Source of the DNA: Rhodococcus koreensis
GTDB lineage: Bacteria; Actinomycetota; Actinomycetes; Mycobacteriales; Mycobacteriaceae
NCBI RefSeq assembly: GCF_900105905.1
Contig: NZ_FNSV01000005.1
Location: 5,704,001-5,768,000 of the forward strand
Length of the DNA stretch: 64,000 nucleotides
Reading direction: 5' to 3'
Both the position numbers and the translations under genes were made by a program. The notes below the pieces were generated by a model. That model was given only the letters and a program-made list of their open reading frames with translations, made no database searches and had not been told where the DNA came from. Positions 24,961 through 33,713 of the stretch are shown one piece after another. Numbering within the stretch: position 1 is the first letter of the stretch; each line of letters opens with the position of its first letter.

Positions 24961-25923
24961 ATGCCGTTGTCGCTCGCACCGGGTGGCGAGCACCGCCGCA
25001 CGGAGGTGATCCGGACAGCTGCCCTCCGAGACTGGGTCGAGGTGATCAGCGAGACCTTCGTGGCATTGAAGATCAGCCCGGGCGAATCCGATCGCTTCGC
25101 GGGGGCGGTCCACACCCGGCGATTCGCGCATCTGCTGGCCGCCGACGTCCTGGCCACACCGCAGACCTTTCACAGGACGCCGCAGCTGACCGACCGGCAT
25201 CCGCTCGACCTCATGCAGATCGGCATGGTCGTCGCCGGTGAGGGACAACTCGTCCAAGACGGACGAACGTGCACACTGCGGCCGGGCGACTTCGCCATCT
25301 ACGAATCCTCCCGCCCGTTCACCTGGAACCTGCGACCGGAATGGCACCTCCAGGTATTCACGTGGCCGCGCGGTGCCGTCTCGCTGACCGAGGGTGAGTC
25401 GCAGAAACTGACGGCACGGACCGTGCGATCCAATTCGGCAGTAGGACAGCTACTGTCGCCGATGCTCGCCGGACTTCTCGCAGTCGAGAAGGAACCGTCG
25501 CCAAGCGGTGCGATGCGGCTGGCGGACGGAATTGCAGACCTGGCAATCACCGCCGCACAGGAAGAGGCTGAGCCGGACGATCCCGATGTCACCGCACGCG
25601 ACCTCTACGCGAACATGCTCCGGTACATCGAGCGGAATCTCGACGACCCGGACCTGTCCCCGCAGCGCATCGCCCATGCGTTCTTCATCTCCACGAGAAC
25701 CGTTCACAGAGTGTTCGCTCGATTCGGAAACACCGTGGCAGCCACGATCCGGGCACACCGACTCGAGGTCTGCCGTGACGCGATGCTGTCACCGCGCAAC
25801 GCCTCCCGTTCGCTGACCGATATCGCCGCGCAGTTCGGATTCATCGATCTGTCGGTATTCAGCCGAGCGTTCGCCACCCGATACGGCGTCAGCCCGAGCA
25901 GGTACCGGGAATTGCACCGGTAA
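24961..25923 (+). CDS. AraC-family transcriptional regulator (first of two)
   Basis: 320 residues. N-terminal AraC_binding_2/cupin-like sensor (about 20-190, with LRPGDFAIYESSRPF) and a C-terminal double helix-turn-helix (about 215-320: ISTRTVHRVFARFG, then IAAQFGFIDLSVFSRAFA). Paired AraC activators next to aldoxime dehydratase and nitrile hydratase are known in Rhodococcus. ATG 24961 follows AAGGGG. Likely activates the oxd-nitrile hydratase and amidase genes in response to an aldoxime, nitrile or amide. Confidence 0.88.
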   Translation: MPLSLAPGGEHRRTEVIRTAALRDWVEVISETFVALKISPGESDRFAGAVHTRRFAHLLAADVLATPQTFHRTPQLTDRHPLDLMQIGMVVAGEGQLVQDGRTCTLRPGDFAIYESSRPFTWNLRPEWHLQVFTWPRGAVSLTEGESQKLTARTVRSNSAVGQLLSPMLAGLLAVEKEPSPSGAMRLADGIADLAITAAQEEAEPDDPDVTARDLYANMLRYIERNLDDPDLSPQRIAHAFFISTRTVHRVFARFGNTVAATIRAHRLEVCRDAMLSPRNASRSLTDIAAQFGFIDLSVFSRAFATRYGVSPSRYRELHR

Positions 25924-25973
25924 CCGAAGGCTCCCGGGGGAGCGTTGCGCGATCAGACCGAAGAGAGGTACCG

Positions 25974-26942
25974 ATGCTTGTCAGGTCCGGGTTTGCATTA
26001 CCCGTGCGGACGACACGGGCCTCCGACTGGGAGGACATGCTGCGCGAGCACTTCGTCGCCCTCAGTGTCTCGGGCATCGAAGACCGCCCCCGGTTCACCG
26101 GTGCGGTGCGGTCGTCCGAACTTGCTCATCTCAAGGTGTCCACAGTCCAATCGACCGAGCAACGGATCGCCCGCAGCGGCAGCCTGGCCAGAGCCGACCG
26201 TGCCGACTACCTCCAGATCGGGCGGATCCGTCGTGGGCGTGCCGTGGTCACCCAGGATGACCGGGAGTGCGTACTCGATCACGACGACTTCGTCCTGTAC
26301 GACACGTCTCGCCCTTTCGATTGGCGGATCGACGGGCATCCGGATGACGGTTCGTGGGTGCTCGAGGTCTTCACGTGGCCGAGGAGCTCACTGTCGTTCA
26401 GCGAAGCGGAGATTCACGACCTCACCGCGATAGCCTTCGACGGCCGTGCCGGAGCCAGTGGGCTTGTGGGCCGGTTCCTTCACGACATCGTGACGAGCCG
26501 GATCGCATCCGATGCCGGAGCGGGGAACGCAATCGTGGACGAGGTCGGCGACCTGGTCACTGCCGTCCTGCGGGCCGTCGGCCGGCCGGTCGGCGCGCCA
26601 CGTTCGAGTACCTACCGCGCAGCGATCACGATGATCGACGAGAGCCTCGGAGATCCATCGCTCTCGCCGTCCGTGATCGCCTCGGCCCTCGGCATTTCCA
26701 CCCGGCACCTGCACCGGGTATTCGCCGAGCAGGACACGACGGTATCGCGCGTCATCCGAGTGCGGCGACTCGAGCAGTGTCGCCGCGACTTGGCCCAGAG
26801 CACGACCCCGGATCGCTCGCTGGGCCAGATCTCTCGCCGTTGGGGTTTCGCCGACCCCTCACTGTTCAGCCGCACGTTCAAGAGCGAGTACGGGATGAGC
26901 CCGCGCCAGTACCGGGCGACGGCGGCAGCGCCGCGGACCTGA
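25974..26942 (+). CDS. AraC-family transcriptional regulator (second of two)
   Basis: 322 residues, a paralogue of the preceding gene: same sensor blocks (LDHDDFVLYDTSRPFDW, VLEVFTWPRSSLSFSEAE) and C-terminal AraC DNA-binding domain (ALGISTRHLHRVFAEQD). ATG 25974 follows AGAGAGGT, 50 bp after its partner, with no promoter visible between, so they are probably co-transcribed. The two may act as a heteromeric or sequential activator pair. A GC-rich dyad at 26948-26969 after its stop may be a partial terminator before oxd. Confidence 0.88.
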   Translation: MLVRSGFALPVRTTRASDWEDMLREHFVALSVSGIEDRPRFTGAVRSSELAHLKVSTVQSTEQRIARSGSLARADRADYLQIGRIRRGRAVVTQDDRECVLDHDDFVLYDTSRPFDWRIDGHPDDGSWVLEVFTWPRSSLSFSEAEIHDLTAIAFDGRAGASGLVGRFLHDIVTSRIASDAGAGNAIVDEVGDLVTAVLRAVGRPVGAPRSSTYRAAITMIDESLGDPSLSPSVIASALGISTRHLHRVFAEQDTTVSRVIRVRRLEQCRRDLAQSTTPDRSLGQISRRWGFADPSLFSRTFKSEYGMSPRQYRATAAAPRT

Positions 26943-26963
26943 CGTCGGGACGCAACTCGAGTT

Positions 26964-27027
26964 GTCCCTCTCGTCCAAATACCTGTCTCTCTCGGTCAGA
27001 TTCGCCGTCGGTCGGGGAGGTAACTTC
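26964..27027 (+). promoter_or_regulatory. AraC-type direct repeats and -10 of the oxd promoter
   Basis: TGTCCCTCTCGTCC (26964-26977) and TGTCTCTCTCGGTC (26985-26998) are direct repeats starting 21 bp apart, two helical turns, as bound by AraC/XylS activators. They abut the expected -35 position (about 26999-27004, poor match) of a -10-like TAACTT (27022-27027). The layout predicts class II activation of aldoxime dehydratase by the upstream AraC proteins. Confidence 0.55.
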
Positions 27028-27095
27028 TGTGTTGCCGGGATTTTCAGCCGCCGACGCGGCGGCCCGCACGCGATGAACCGGAACCAGGAGCCCTC

Positions 27096-28151
27096 ATGGA
27101 ATCTGCAATCAGCGATCACCTCACCTGCCCCCGCACGTTGACCCGACGCGTCCCGGATGGCTACCAGCCACCCTTTCCGATGTGGGTGGGACGTGCCGCC
27201 GAAGAAGTGCAGCAGGTGGTGATGGGATACCTCGGTGTGCAGTTCCGCGGTGACGCGCAACGCCCGGCCGCGCTGCGCGCCATGCGCGACATGGTGGCTG
27301 GTTTCGATCTGCCCGACGGCCCGTTGCACTATGACCTGACCCATCACGTCGACAATCAGAGTCATGAGAATCTGATGGTCGTGGGCTATTGGAAAGATAT
27401 TGCTGCCCATGATCGTTGGCTCCAGTTTCCGGAGGTGGCCGACTGGTGGGCATCGGACGGGAGGCTGTCGGAGGGGCTGGGGTACTTCCGTGAGATCGTG
27501 GCCCCGCGGGCCGAACAGTTCGAGACGCTGTACGCGTTCCAGGACGCCCTTCCGGGTGTCGGTGCCGTCATGGGCGGTATCAGCGGCGAGATCAATGAGC
27601 ACGGCTATTGGGGCTCGATGCGCGAGCGCTTCCCGATCTCCCAGACCGACTGGATCCAGCCGTCGGGTGAATTGCGCGTACTCAGTGGTGATCCCGCCGC
27701 AGGTGGCCGCGTGGTGGTTCAGGGTCACGACAACATCGCACTGATCCGCTCCGGGCAGGACTGGGCCGAGGCCGAAACGGCGGAACGCAACTTGTATCTC
27801 GACGAGATTCTGCCCACTCTGCAGGACGGCATGGACTTTCTGCGCGACAACGGACAATCGGTGGGCTGCTACAGCAACAGGTTTGTGCGCAACATCGATC
27901 TGGACGGAAATTTTCTCGACCAGAGTTACAACATCGGCCACTGGGGTTCGCTGGACAAGCTCGAACGCTGGGCGGAATCTCATCCCACCCACCTGCGAAT
28001 CTTCACCACTTTCTTCCGCGTCGCAGCCAGCTTGTCGAAACTTCGCCTTTACCATGAAGTCTCGGTATTCGACGCGCGCGACCAGCGATACGAGTACATC
28101 AATTGCCATCCGCAGACCGGCATGCTGCGTGATGCGCAGCCGCCGCAGTAG
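27096..28151 (+). CDS. oxd: Aldoxime dehydratase (heme enzyme)
   Basis: 351 residues, full length. It dehydrates aldoximes to nitriles using heme b. All four residues shown to matter in this family are in register: Arg178 (RERF), Ser219 (IRSG), proximal heme ligand His299 (THLRIF) and distal His320 (LYHEV). Long blocks such as EINEHGYWGSMRERFP and NLYLDEILPTLQ are typical of Rhodococcus OxdRE/OxdRG. Cytosolic. It heads the aldoxime -> nitrile -> amide route with the nitrile hydratase genes 40 bp downstream. Start ATG 27096 follows CAGGAG. Confidence 0.96.
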   Translation: MESAISDHLTCPRTLTRRVPDGYQPPFPMWVGRAAEEVQQVVMGYLGVQFRGDAQRPAALRAMRDMVAGFDLPDGPLHYDLTHHVDNQSHENLMVVGYWKDIAAHDRWLQFPEVADWWASDGRLSEGLGYFREIVAPRAEQFETLYAFQDALPGVGAVMGGISGEINEHGYWGSMRERFPISQTDWIQPSGELRVLSGDPAAGGRVVVQGHDNIALIRSGQDWAEAETAERNLYLDEILPTLQDGMDFLRDNGQSVGCYSNRFVRNIDLDGNFLDQSYNIGHWGSLDKLERWAESHPTHLRIFTTFFRVAASLSKLRLYHEVSVFDARDQRYEYINCHPQTGMLRDAQPPQ

Positions 28152-28191
28152 AGCTATTCGCAATTTTCAGCCCCTACAGAGAAGGTGAAGA

Positions 28192-28815
28192 ATGTCGGTA
28201 ACGATCGAACACACACCAGAGAACGCGACTCCCGCACAGGCACCGGCCGCCGACCGCGCCTGGGCGCTGTTCCGGGCGCTGGACGGCAAGGGATTGGTTC
28301 CCGAGGGATACGTCGAAGGCTGGAAGAAGACGTTCGAAGAGGACTTCAGCCCCCACCGCGGCGCAGAACTGGTCGCCCGGGCATGGACCGACGACGAGTT
28401 CCGGCAACTTCTGCTCACCGACGGTACCGAGGCCGTCGGCACGTACGGGTACCTGGGACCGCAGGGCGAATACATCGTGGCGCTCGAGGACACGCCCACA
28501 CTCAAGAACGTGATCGTCTGCTCTCTGTGCTCGTGCACCGCCTGGCCGATCCTCGGCCTGCCGCCGACCTGGTACAAGAGCTTCGAGTACCGCGCCCGCG
28601 TGGTTCGTGAACCGAGAAAAGTGCTGTCCGAGATGGGCACCGACATTCCGGAGGGCGTCGAGATCCGGGTGTACGACACCACCGCCGAAACACGCTACAT
28701 CGTCCTGCCCCAGCGGCCGGCAGGCACCGAGGGGTGGAGCCGGGAGCAACTCCAGCAGATCGTCACCAAAGATTGCCTGATCGGGGTCGCGATCCCGCAG
28801 GTTCCGAGCGCCTGA
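28192..28815 (+). CDS. nthA: Nitrile hydratase alpha subunit, iron type
   Basis: 207 residues, exactly the Fe-type length. The metal claw is C-S-L-C-S-C-T at 110-116 (Cys110, Cys113, Ser114, Cys115); the Thr after the last Cys marks the non-corrin iron class (cobalt enzymes have Tyr). In this family two of these cysteines become sulfinate and sulfenate and the centre can be nitrosylated and light-activated. It hydrates nitriles to amides as an alpha-beta dimer. Start ATG 28192 after GAAGGTGAAGA. Beta follows after 25 bp, the activator gene after beta. Confidence 0.97.
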   Translation: MSVTIEHTPENATPAQAPAADRAWALFRALDGKGLVPEGYVEGWKKTFEEDFSPHRGAELVARAWTDDEFRQLLLTDGTEAVGTYGYLGPQGEYIVALEDTPTLKNVIVCSLCSCTAWPILGLPPTWYKSFEYRARVVREPRKVLSEMGTDIPEGVEIRVYDTTAETRYIVLPQRPAGTEGWSREQLQQIVTKDCLIGVAIPQVPSA

Positions 28816-28840
28816 GCACCCGAAGAGAAGGAACAGATCC

Positions 28841-29482
28841 ATGGATGGAGTACACGATCTCGCCGGTGTCCAGGGGTTCGGTAAGGTCCCACACACCGTC
28901 AACGCCGACATCGGCGGACCCTTTCACGCGGAGTGGGAGCACCTCCCCTACAGTCTGCTGTTCCTCGGCGCCGCAGACCTGGGGGCGTTCAGTGTCGACG
29001 AAGTCAGACACGTCGTCGAACGAATGGAACCACGCCACTACATGATGACGCCGTACTACGAGCGGTACGTCATCGGCGTCGCAACCCTGATGGTGGAGAA
29101 GGGAATCCTGACCCACGACGAGCTCGAGGCGCTCGCGGGCGGCCCGTTCCCGTTGTCCCTTCCTGCGGAATCGGAAGGCCGGCCGGCGCGGACGGACGGC
29201 ATCACCTTCGAGGTGGGGCAGCGCGTTCGGGTCCGCGACGAGCACGTGCCCGGGCACATCCGGATGCCGGCATACTGCCGCGGCCGGGTCGGAACGATCA
29301 CCCACCGCACCACCGAGAAATGGCCGTTCCCCGACTCGATAGGCCACGGGCGCGACGACGCCGGTGCCGAATCCACCTATCACGTCCAGTTCGCGGCGGA
29401 GGATCTCTTCGGCGAGGACACCGACGCAGGCAGTGTCGTGGTCGACCTCTTCGAGGGATACCTCGAAAAGGTAGCCGCCTGA
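28841..29482 (+). CDS. nthB: Nitrile hydratase beta subunit, iron type
   Basis: 213 residues. [14 protein letters not shown] start is typical. The two arginines that hydrogen-bond to the modified cysteines are in register at Arg56 and Arg141 ([10 protein letters not shown]). The C-terminal SH3-like domain runs from about 120. Start ATG 28841 follows AGAAGGA. A 12-bp-stem hairpin after the stop separates it from the activator gene, which may lower activator synthesis relative to the subunits. Confidence 0.96.
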   Translation: MDGVHDLAGVQGFGKVPHTVNADIGGPFHAEWEHLPYSLLFLGAADLGAFSVDEVRHVVERMEPRHYMMTPYYERYVIGVATLMVEKGILTHDELEALAGGPFPLSLPAESEGRPARTDGITFEVGQRVRVRDEHVPGHIRMPAYCRGRVGTITHRTTEKWPFPDSIGHGRDDAGAESTYHVQFAAEDLFGEDTDAGSVVVDLFEGYLEKVAA

Positions 29483-29502
29483 ACACATCCGACACGATGA
29501 AC

Positions 29503-29557
29503 ACAGACCGGCGGTGGAAAGCCTGCCCGGAACTCCGCGCCTCCGCCGCCGGTCTGT
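29503..29557 (+). terminator. Intercistronic hairpin between NHase beta and activator genes
   Basis: Perfect 12-bp arms (29503-29514 and 29546-29557) enclose 31 bases; no T-run follows. It ends 38 bp before the activator start. More likely a partial terminator or message-stabilising element than a full stop, giving high subunit and low activator levels. Confidence 0.5.
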
Positions 29558-29595
29558 CGTCGAGTACAACCAGATTCTCCGGAAGGAACCGACCA

Positions 29596-30822
29596 ATGAA
29601 TGACACGCGCCTCCCCGTCACCGTGCTGTCCGGATTCCTCGGTGCAGGAAAAACGACACTCCTGAACCAGATCCTGCGCAACCGTGAAGGCCGGCGCGTC
29701 GCGGTGATCGTCAACGACATGAGCGAGATCAACATCGACAGTGCCGAGGTCGAACGAGAGATCTCGCTGAGTCGATCACAGGAAAAGCTCGTCGAGATGA
29801 CCAACGGCTGCATCTGCTGCACTTTGCGGGAGGATCTCCTCGACGAGATCAGAACCCTGGCCGCCGACGGACGATTCGACTACCTCCTGATCGAATCGTC
29901 CGGCATCTCCGAGCCCCTGCCCGTCGCCGAGACATTCACGTTCATCGACACCGACGGGCACGCGCTTGCCGACATCGCGCGATTGGACACCATGGTGACC
30001 GTCGTCGACGGCCACAGTTTTCTCCGGGACTACCGGTCCGGCGGTCCCGTCGGGGCCGACGCTCCCGAGGATGAACGCGACATCTCCGATCTTCTGGTCG
30101 ATCAGATCGAGTTCGCCGACGTGGTCCTGATCAGCAAAGCCGACCTCGTCTCCGCCGAGCACCTCGCCGAGCTGACCGCCTTGATTCGATCGCTGAACAA
30201 GACCGCGGACATCCACGCGATATCTCACGGACACGTCCCACTCGACGCCATCATGGATACCGGCCTGTTCTCCTTCGACAGGGCAGCCCAGGCGCCCGGC
30301 TGGCTGCAGGAACTCCAGGGAGAGCACACCCCCGAGACCGAGGAATACGGAATCGGTTCGGTCGTCTACCGCGAACGCGCCCCCTTCCACCCGGGGCGGC
30401 TACACCGGTTCCTCACCGGCGACTGGACGAACGGCAGACTTCTCCGCGCCAAAGGGTACTTCTGGAATGCCGGCCGGTTCACCGAGATCGGCAGCATCTC
30501 CCAAGCCGGTCACGTGATCCGACACGGGTACGTCGGACGGTGGTGGAAGTTCCTTCCCGACAGCTACTGGCCGGAAGACGACTACCGCCGCCACGGAATT
30601 CTCGACAAATGGGAAGAACCGGTCGGTGACTGCCGACAGGAACTCGTCTTCATCGGCCAAGGCATCGACGCCGACACCCTTCGGCATCAGCTCGACATCT
30701 GTCTCCTCACCACCGCGGAAATCGACTTTGGTCCCGACACGTGGTCGGGGTGGCCCGACCCCCTCGGCGCCGGTCACTCCGATCACGTGACCAGCCAGGT
30801 AGCCCAGACGAGCACCCTCTGA
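29596..30822 (+). CDS. Nitrile hydratase activator (CobW/P47K-family metallochaperone)
   Basis: 408 residues, as in the known Fe-type activators (p47K, Nha3). P-loop GFLGAGKTT (13-21), the metal-binding C-I-C-C motif near 72, SKADL as the guanine-specificity motif, and the CobW C-terminal domain beyond 250. It is needed to load iron and/or promote cysteine oxidation in the alpha subunit. Start ATG 29596 follows GGAAGGAA. It ends the cluster; the acyl-CoA synthetase gene that often follows in related Rhodococcus clusters is not here. Confidence 0.93.
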   Translation: MNDTRLPVTVLSGFLGAGKTTLLNQILRNREGRRVAVIVNDMSEINIDSAEVEREISLSRSQEKLVEMTNGCICCTLREDLLDEIRTLAADGRFDYLLIESSGISEPLPVAETFTFIDTDGHALADIARLDTMVTVVDGHSFLRDYRSGGPVGADAPEDERDISDLLVDQIEFADVVLISKADLVSAEHLAELTALIRSLNKTADIHAISHGHVPLDAIMDTGLFSFDRAAQAPGWLQELQGEHTPETEEYGIGSVVYRERAPFHPGRLHRFLTGDWTNGRLLRAKGYFWNAGRFTEIGSISQAGHVIRHGYVGRWWKFLPDSYWPEDDYRRHGILDKWEEPVGDCRQELVFIGQGIDADTLRHQLDICLLTTAEIDFGPDTWSGWPDPLGAGHSDHVTSQVAQTSTL

Positions 30823-30840
30823 TCCTGTCACCAGCGGCAC

Positions 30841-30888
30841 TGGCCAACTCTGCCCAATGTGAGTTCTGGTTTGGGCAAACTTTGCCAA
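30841..30888 (+). promoter_or_regulatory. Four half-site operator cluster upstream of the barbiturase gene
   Basis: TGGCCAA (30841-30847), TGCCCAA (30851-30857), inverted TTGGGCA (30871-30877) and TTGCCAA (30882-30888) are related 7-mers spaced about one helical turn (10 and 11 bp) within each pair. A TAGCGT -10-like element follows at 30911-30916 with no good -35, consistent with activator control. The PucR protein encoded three genes later is the obvious candidate binder. Confidence 0.5.
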
Positions 30889-30988
30889 TGTCCGAAGGTG
30901 CTCGCCCTCATAGCGTGGGCTGCGTTGGAGTTCCGATCGCCACCGGCTGATCTCGACTACCCGCAAGCCACGTATAGAGGAGATGTCA

Positions 30989-32098
30989 ATGCCCGAAGCA
31001 ATCGAGGTCCGCAAGGTTCCCCTGCACAGCGTGTCCGACGCCGGCGAGCTGGCGAAGCTCATCGACGACGGTGTGTTCGAAGCGGACCGCGTCGTCGCAG
31101 TCATCGGCAAGACCGAGGGCAACGGCGGCGTCAACGACTACACGCGCATCATCGCGGACCGGGCCTTCCGTGAGGTCCTCTCCGCCAAGGGCAGCCGAAG
31201 CGCGGACGAGGTGGCCGGGGTGCCCATCGTCTGGTCCGGCGGTACCGACGGTGTGATCAGCCCGCACGCAACGATCTTCGCAACCGTGCCGGCGGAGAAG
31301 GCGGTGAAGACCGACGAGCCGCGACTGACCGTCGGTGTCGCGATGAGTGAGCAGCTTCTCCCCGAAGACATCGGTCGCACGGCGATGATCACCAAGGTGG
31401 CAGCAGCGGTGAAGATGGCGATGGACAACGCCGGAATCACCGACCCCGCCGACGTGCACTACGTGCAGACGAAGACGCCGTTGCTGACGATCCACACCAT
31501 CCGGGACGCCAAGAGCCGCGGCGAGACGGTGTGGACCGAGCAGACGCACGAGTCGATGGACCTGTCGAACGGTGGTACGGCACTGGGGATTGCCGTCGCC
31601 CTCGGCGAGATCGAGATGCCGGGCGATGCCGACGTCATGCACAGCCGGGACCTCTACTCGTCGGTCGCATCCTGCTCCTCGGGTGTCGAGTTGGACCGGG
31701 CTCAGATCGTGGTGGTGGGCAACGCGCGCGGTGTCGGCGGCCGCTACCGGATCGGGCACAGCGTGATGAAGGATCCGCTCGATCAGGACGGCATCTGGTC
31801 GGCGATCCGGGATGCGGGACTCGAGCTGCCCGAGCGGCCCCACACGAGCGACCTGGGGGGCCGGCTCGTCAATGTCTTCCTCAAGTGCGAGGCGAGTCAA
31901 GACGGGACGGTGCGCGGCCGCCGCAACGCGATGCTCGACGACTCGGACGTGCACTGGCACCGTCAGATCAAGTCGTGCGTAGGCGGTGTCGCGTCGTCGG
32001 TCACCGGTGACCCGGCGGTGTTCGTGTCCGTGTCGGCCGCACATCAGGGCCCGGAGGGTGGCGGCCCCGTCGCCGCCATCGTCGACCTCGGCCAGTAG
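30989..32098 (+). CDS. Barbiturase (barbiturase/cyanuric acid amidohydrolase family)
   Basis: 369 residues with the family's three repeated domains. Each Lys/Ser site is visible: GKTEGNGG and [19 protein letters not shown] and [19 protein letters not shown] and [15 protein letters not shown]. Such enzymes open the ring of barbiturate to ureidomalonate, or of cyanuric acid. ATG 30989 is six bases from GAGGAG; the ATG six bases upstream touches the ribosome site and is less likely. Barbiturase is favoured over AtzD/TrzD because a PucR regulator and a hydrolase follow, but the substrate cannot be settled from sequence. Acts in the oxidative uracil/thymine pathway described in Rhodococcus; the dehydrogenase for that pathway is not in the window. 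Confidence 0.88.
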   Translation: MPEAIEVRKVPLHSVSDAGELAKLIDDGVFEADRVVAVIGKTEGNGGVNDYTRIIADRAFREVLSAKGSRSADEVAGVPIVWSGGTDGVISPHATIFATVPAEKAVKTDEPRLTVGVAMSEQLLPEDIGRTAMITKVAAAVKMAMDNAGITDPADVHYVQTKTPLLTIHTIRDAKSRGETVWTEQTHESMDLSNGGTALGIAVALGEIEMPGDADVMHSRDLYSSVASCSSGVELDRAQIVVVGNARGVGGRYRIGHSVMKDPLDQDGIWSAIRDAGLELPERPHTSDLGGRLVNVFLKCEASQDGTVRGRRNAMLDDSDVHWHRQIKSCVGGVASSVTGDPAVFVSVSAAHQGPEGGGPVAAIVDLGQ

Positions 32099-32117
32099 TT
32101 CCTGGTCGCACCGTGAA

Positions 32118-32157
32118 CGAGGGTGCGTGGCCGCCACCGGGCCGCTGCGCACCCTCG
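32118..32157 (+). terminator. Intercistronic hairpin after barbiturase gene
   Basis: Perfect 10-bp arms (32118-32127, 32148-32157), 20-base loop, no T-run. It lies in the 100-bp gap before the amidase-family gene and may partly separate the expression of the two. Confidence 0.45.
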
Positions 32158-32198
32158 ATCGCCGGCAATCGCTTCCGAAACCGTGGAGAGGTTCACAA

Positions 32199-33704
32199 GT
32201 GTCACACGTCATCGATCCCGTCGACGCGGGCGATTCGCCCCGGACTGACGTCGAACCCTTCGGCGGTCCAGGAGGATACGACGATCTCGTCATGTGCGAC
32301 GCGCTGACGCTCAGCGGCTTGATCAAGAGCCGCGAGGTGTCGTGCGTCGACGTCATGACTGCCTATCTCGACCACATCGAACGGCACAATGGCAGTGTCA
32401 ACGCCATCGTTGCCCTGCGGGGCCGGGACGAGTTGCTGGCCGAGGCGCGCGAACGGGACCATCAGCTCGCCGACGGGCACTACCTCGGCTGGATGCACGG
32501 GTTCCCGCACGCCGTCAAGGATCTCTCGGCGGCCAAGGGGCTTCCGTTCACGTCCGGATCACCCATTTTCGCCGACCGGATCGCCGACGCGGACGATCTG
32601 TTCGTCGCGCGGATCAAGGCGGCGGGTGCCATCGTCATCGGCAAGACGAACACCCCCGAATTCGGACTCGGGTCCCAGACGTACAACCCGGTATGGGGTA
32701 CGACGGCGACACCGTACGACACGTCACGCACCGCAGGTGGAAGCAGCGGCGGTGCCGCCGCGGCCCTGGCATTGCGGATGGTCCCGGTTGCCGACGGCAG
32801 CGACTACATGGGGTCGCTGCGAAATCCGCCGGCCTTCAACAATGTTGTGGGATTTCGTCCTTCCTGGGGACGCATCCCCGAGGCAGGCTTCATCGCTCAG
32901 GGCGCGGTGGTCGGCCCGATGGGTCGGTCGGTTGCCGACGTGGCGCAACTCCTGTCGACGATGGCAGGGCCCGACGCAGGCGCCCCGCTCGGCATCGGCG
33001 AGGATCCCGAGGTCTTCACGCGGAACCTCGAGCGGGACTTCCGCGGAACGCGGATCGCATGGGTGGGCGACTGGGACGGGTACCTGGCGACGGAACCCGG
33101 AGTTCTCGAGCTGTGCGAGTCCTCGTTCGACGCATTCCGGAACATCGGCTGCCACGTCGAGGCGGCGCTTCCCGATTACAAGCCCGAAGACATCTGGCAG
33201 CTCTTTCTGAGATGGCGCTGGTGGGCACAGCTCGGCCTGGTCGACCTCTACGACGCCCCGCAGACACGCGAGCAGATGAAGCCCGAATTCGTGTGGGAGA
33301 TGGAACACGGAATCGCACTGTCCGCGCTCGACGTCACCAAGGCCGCGGCGGCCCGCAACGATTGGCAGGCCGCACTCACGAAGATGTTCGAAACGTATGA
33401 CTACATCCTCGCGCCCAGTGCTCAGGTGTTCCCCTTCGACAAGTCCACACACTGGCCCACCGAGATCGCCGGCCGGCCCATGGACACCTACCACCGGTGG
33501 ATGGAGACCGTCGCACCGTGGACGATGACGAGCCTCCCGGTTGCCGCGATGCCGGTCGGTTTCGATGGCCGCGGGCTCTCGATGGGAATTCAGATAATCG
33601 GCCGACACGGCGCTGACCGAGCCGTCCTCCAACTCGCCCACGCGTACGAGCAGAAGACGAAGTGGACGCAGCGTGTGCTTCCGCCGGCACTCCTCTCGAA
33701 CTGA
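32199..33704 (+). CDS. Amidase-signature hydrolase, candidate ureidomalonase
   Basis: 501 residues. Amidase-signature core: catalytic Lys in HAVKDLSAAKG, TAGGSSGGAAAALAL, and the nucleophile region VADGSDYMGSLRNPPAF, a variant of the common DxGGSIRxPA (here D-Y-M-G-S-L-R). GTG 32199 follows GGAGAG at spacing 8. Directly after barbiturase, it most simply hydrolyses ureidomalonate to malonate and urea. Alternative: a biuret or carboxybiuret hydrolase (AtzE-like) if the first enzyme acts on cyanuric acid. It differs clearly from the nitrile-cluster amidase. PucR gene begins 9 bp after its stop. Confidence 0.82.
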   Translation: MSHVIDPVDAGDSPRTDVEPFGGPGGYDDLVMCDALTLSGLIKSREVSCVDVMTAYLDHIERHNGSVNAIVALRGRDELLAEARERDHQLADGHYLGWMHGFPHAVKDLSAAKGLPFTSGSPIFADRIADADDLFVARIKAAGAIVIGKTNTPEFGLGSQTYNPVWGTTATPYDTSRTAGGSSGGAAAALALRMVPVADGSDYMGSLRNPPAFNNVVGFRPSWGRIPEAGFIAQGAVVGPMGRSVADVAQLLSTMAGPDAGAPLGIGEDPEVFTRNLERDFRGTRIAWVGDWDGYLATEPGVLELCESSFDAFRNIGCHVEAALPDYKPEDIWQLFLRWRWWAQLGLVDLYDAPQTREQMKPEFVWEMEHGIALSALDVTKAAAARNDWQAALTKMFETYDYILAPSAQVFPFDKSTHWPTEIAGRPMDTYHRWMETVAPWTMTSLPVAAMPVGFDGRGLSMGIQIIGRHGADRAVLQLAHAYEQKTKWTQRVLPPALLSN

Positions 33705-33713
33705 GCTGCACCC

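Noticed and set aside
30989-33704. Cyanuric acid (AtzD-AtzE) operon instead of barbiturase
   Set aside because: Not excluded, but no allophanate hydrolase or AtzG/H-like small subunit is present and a PucR regulator fits pyrimidines better.
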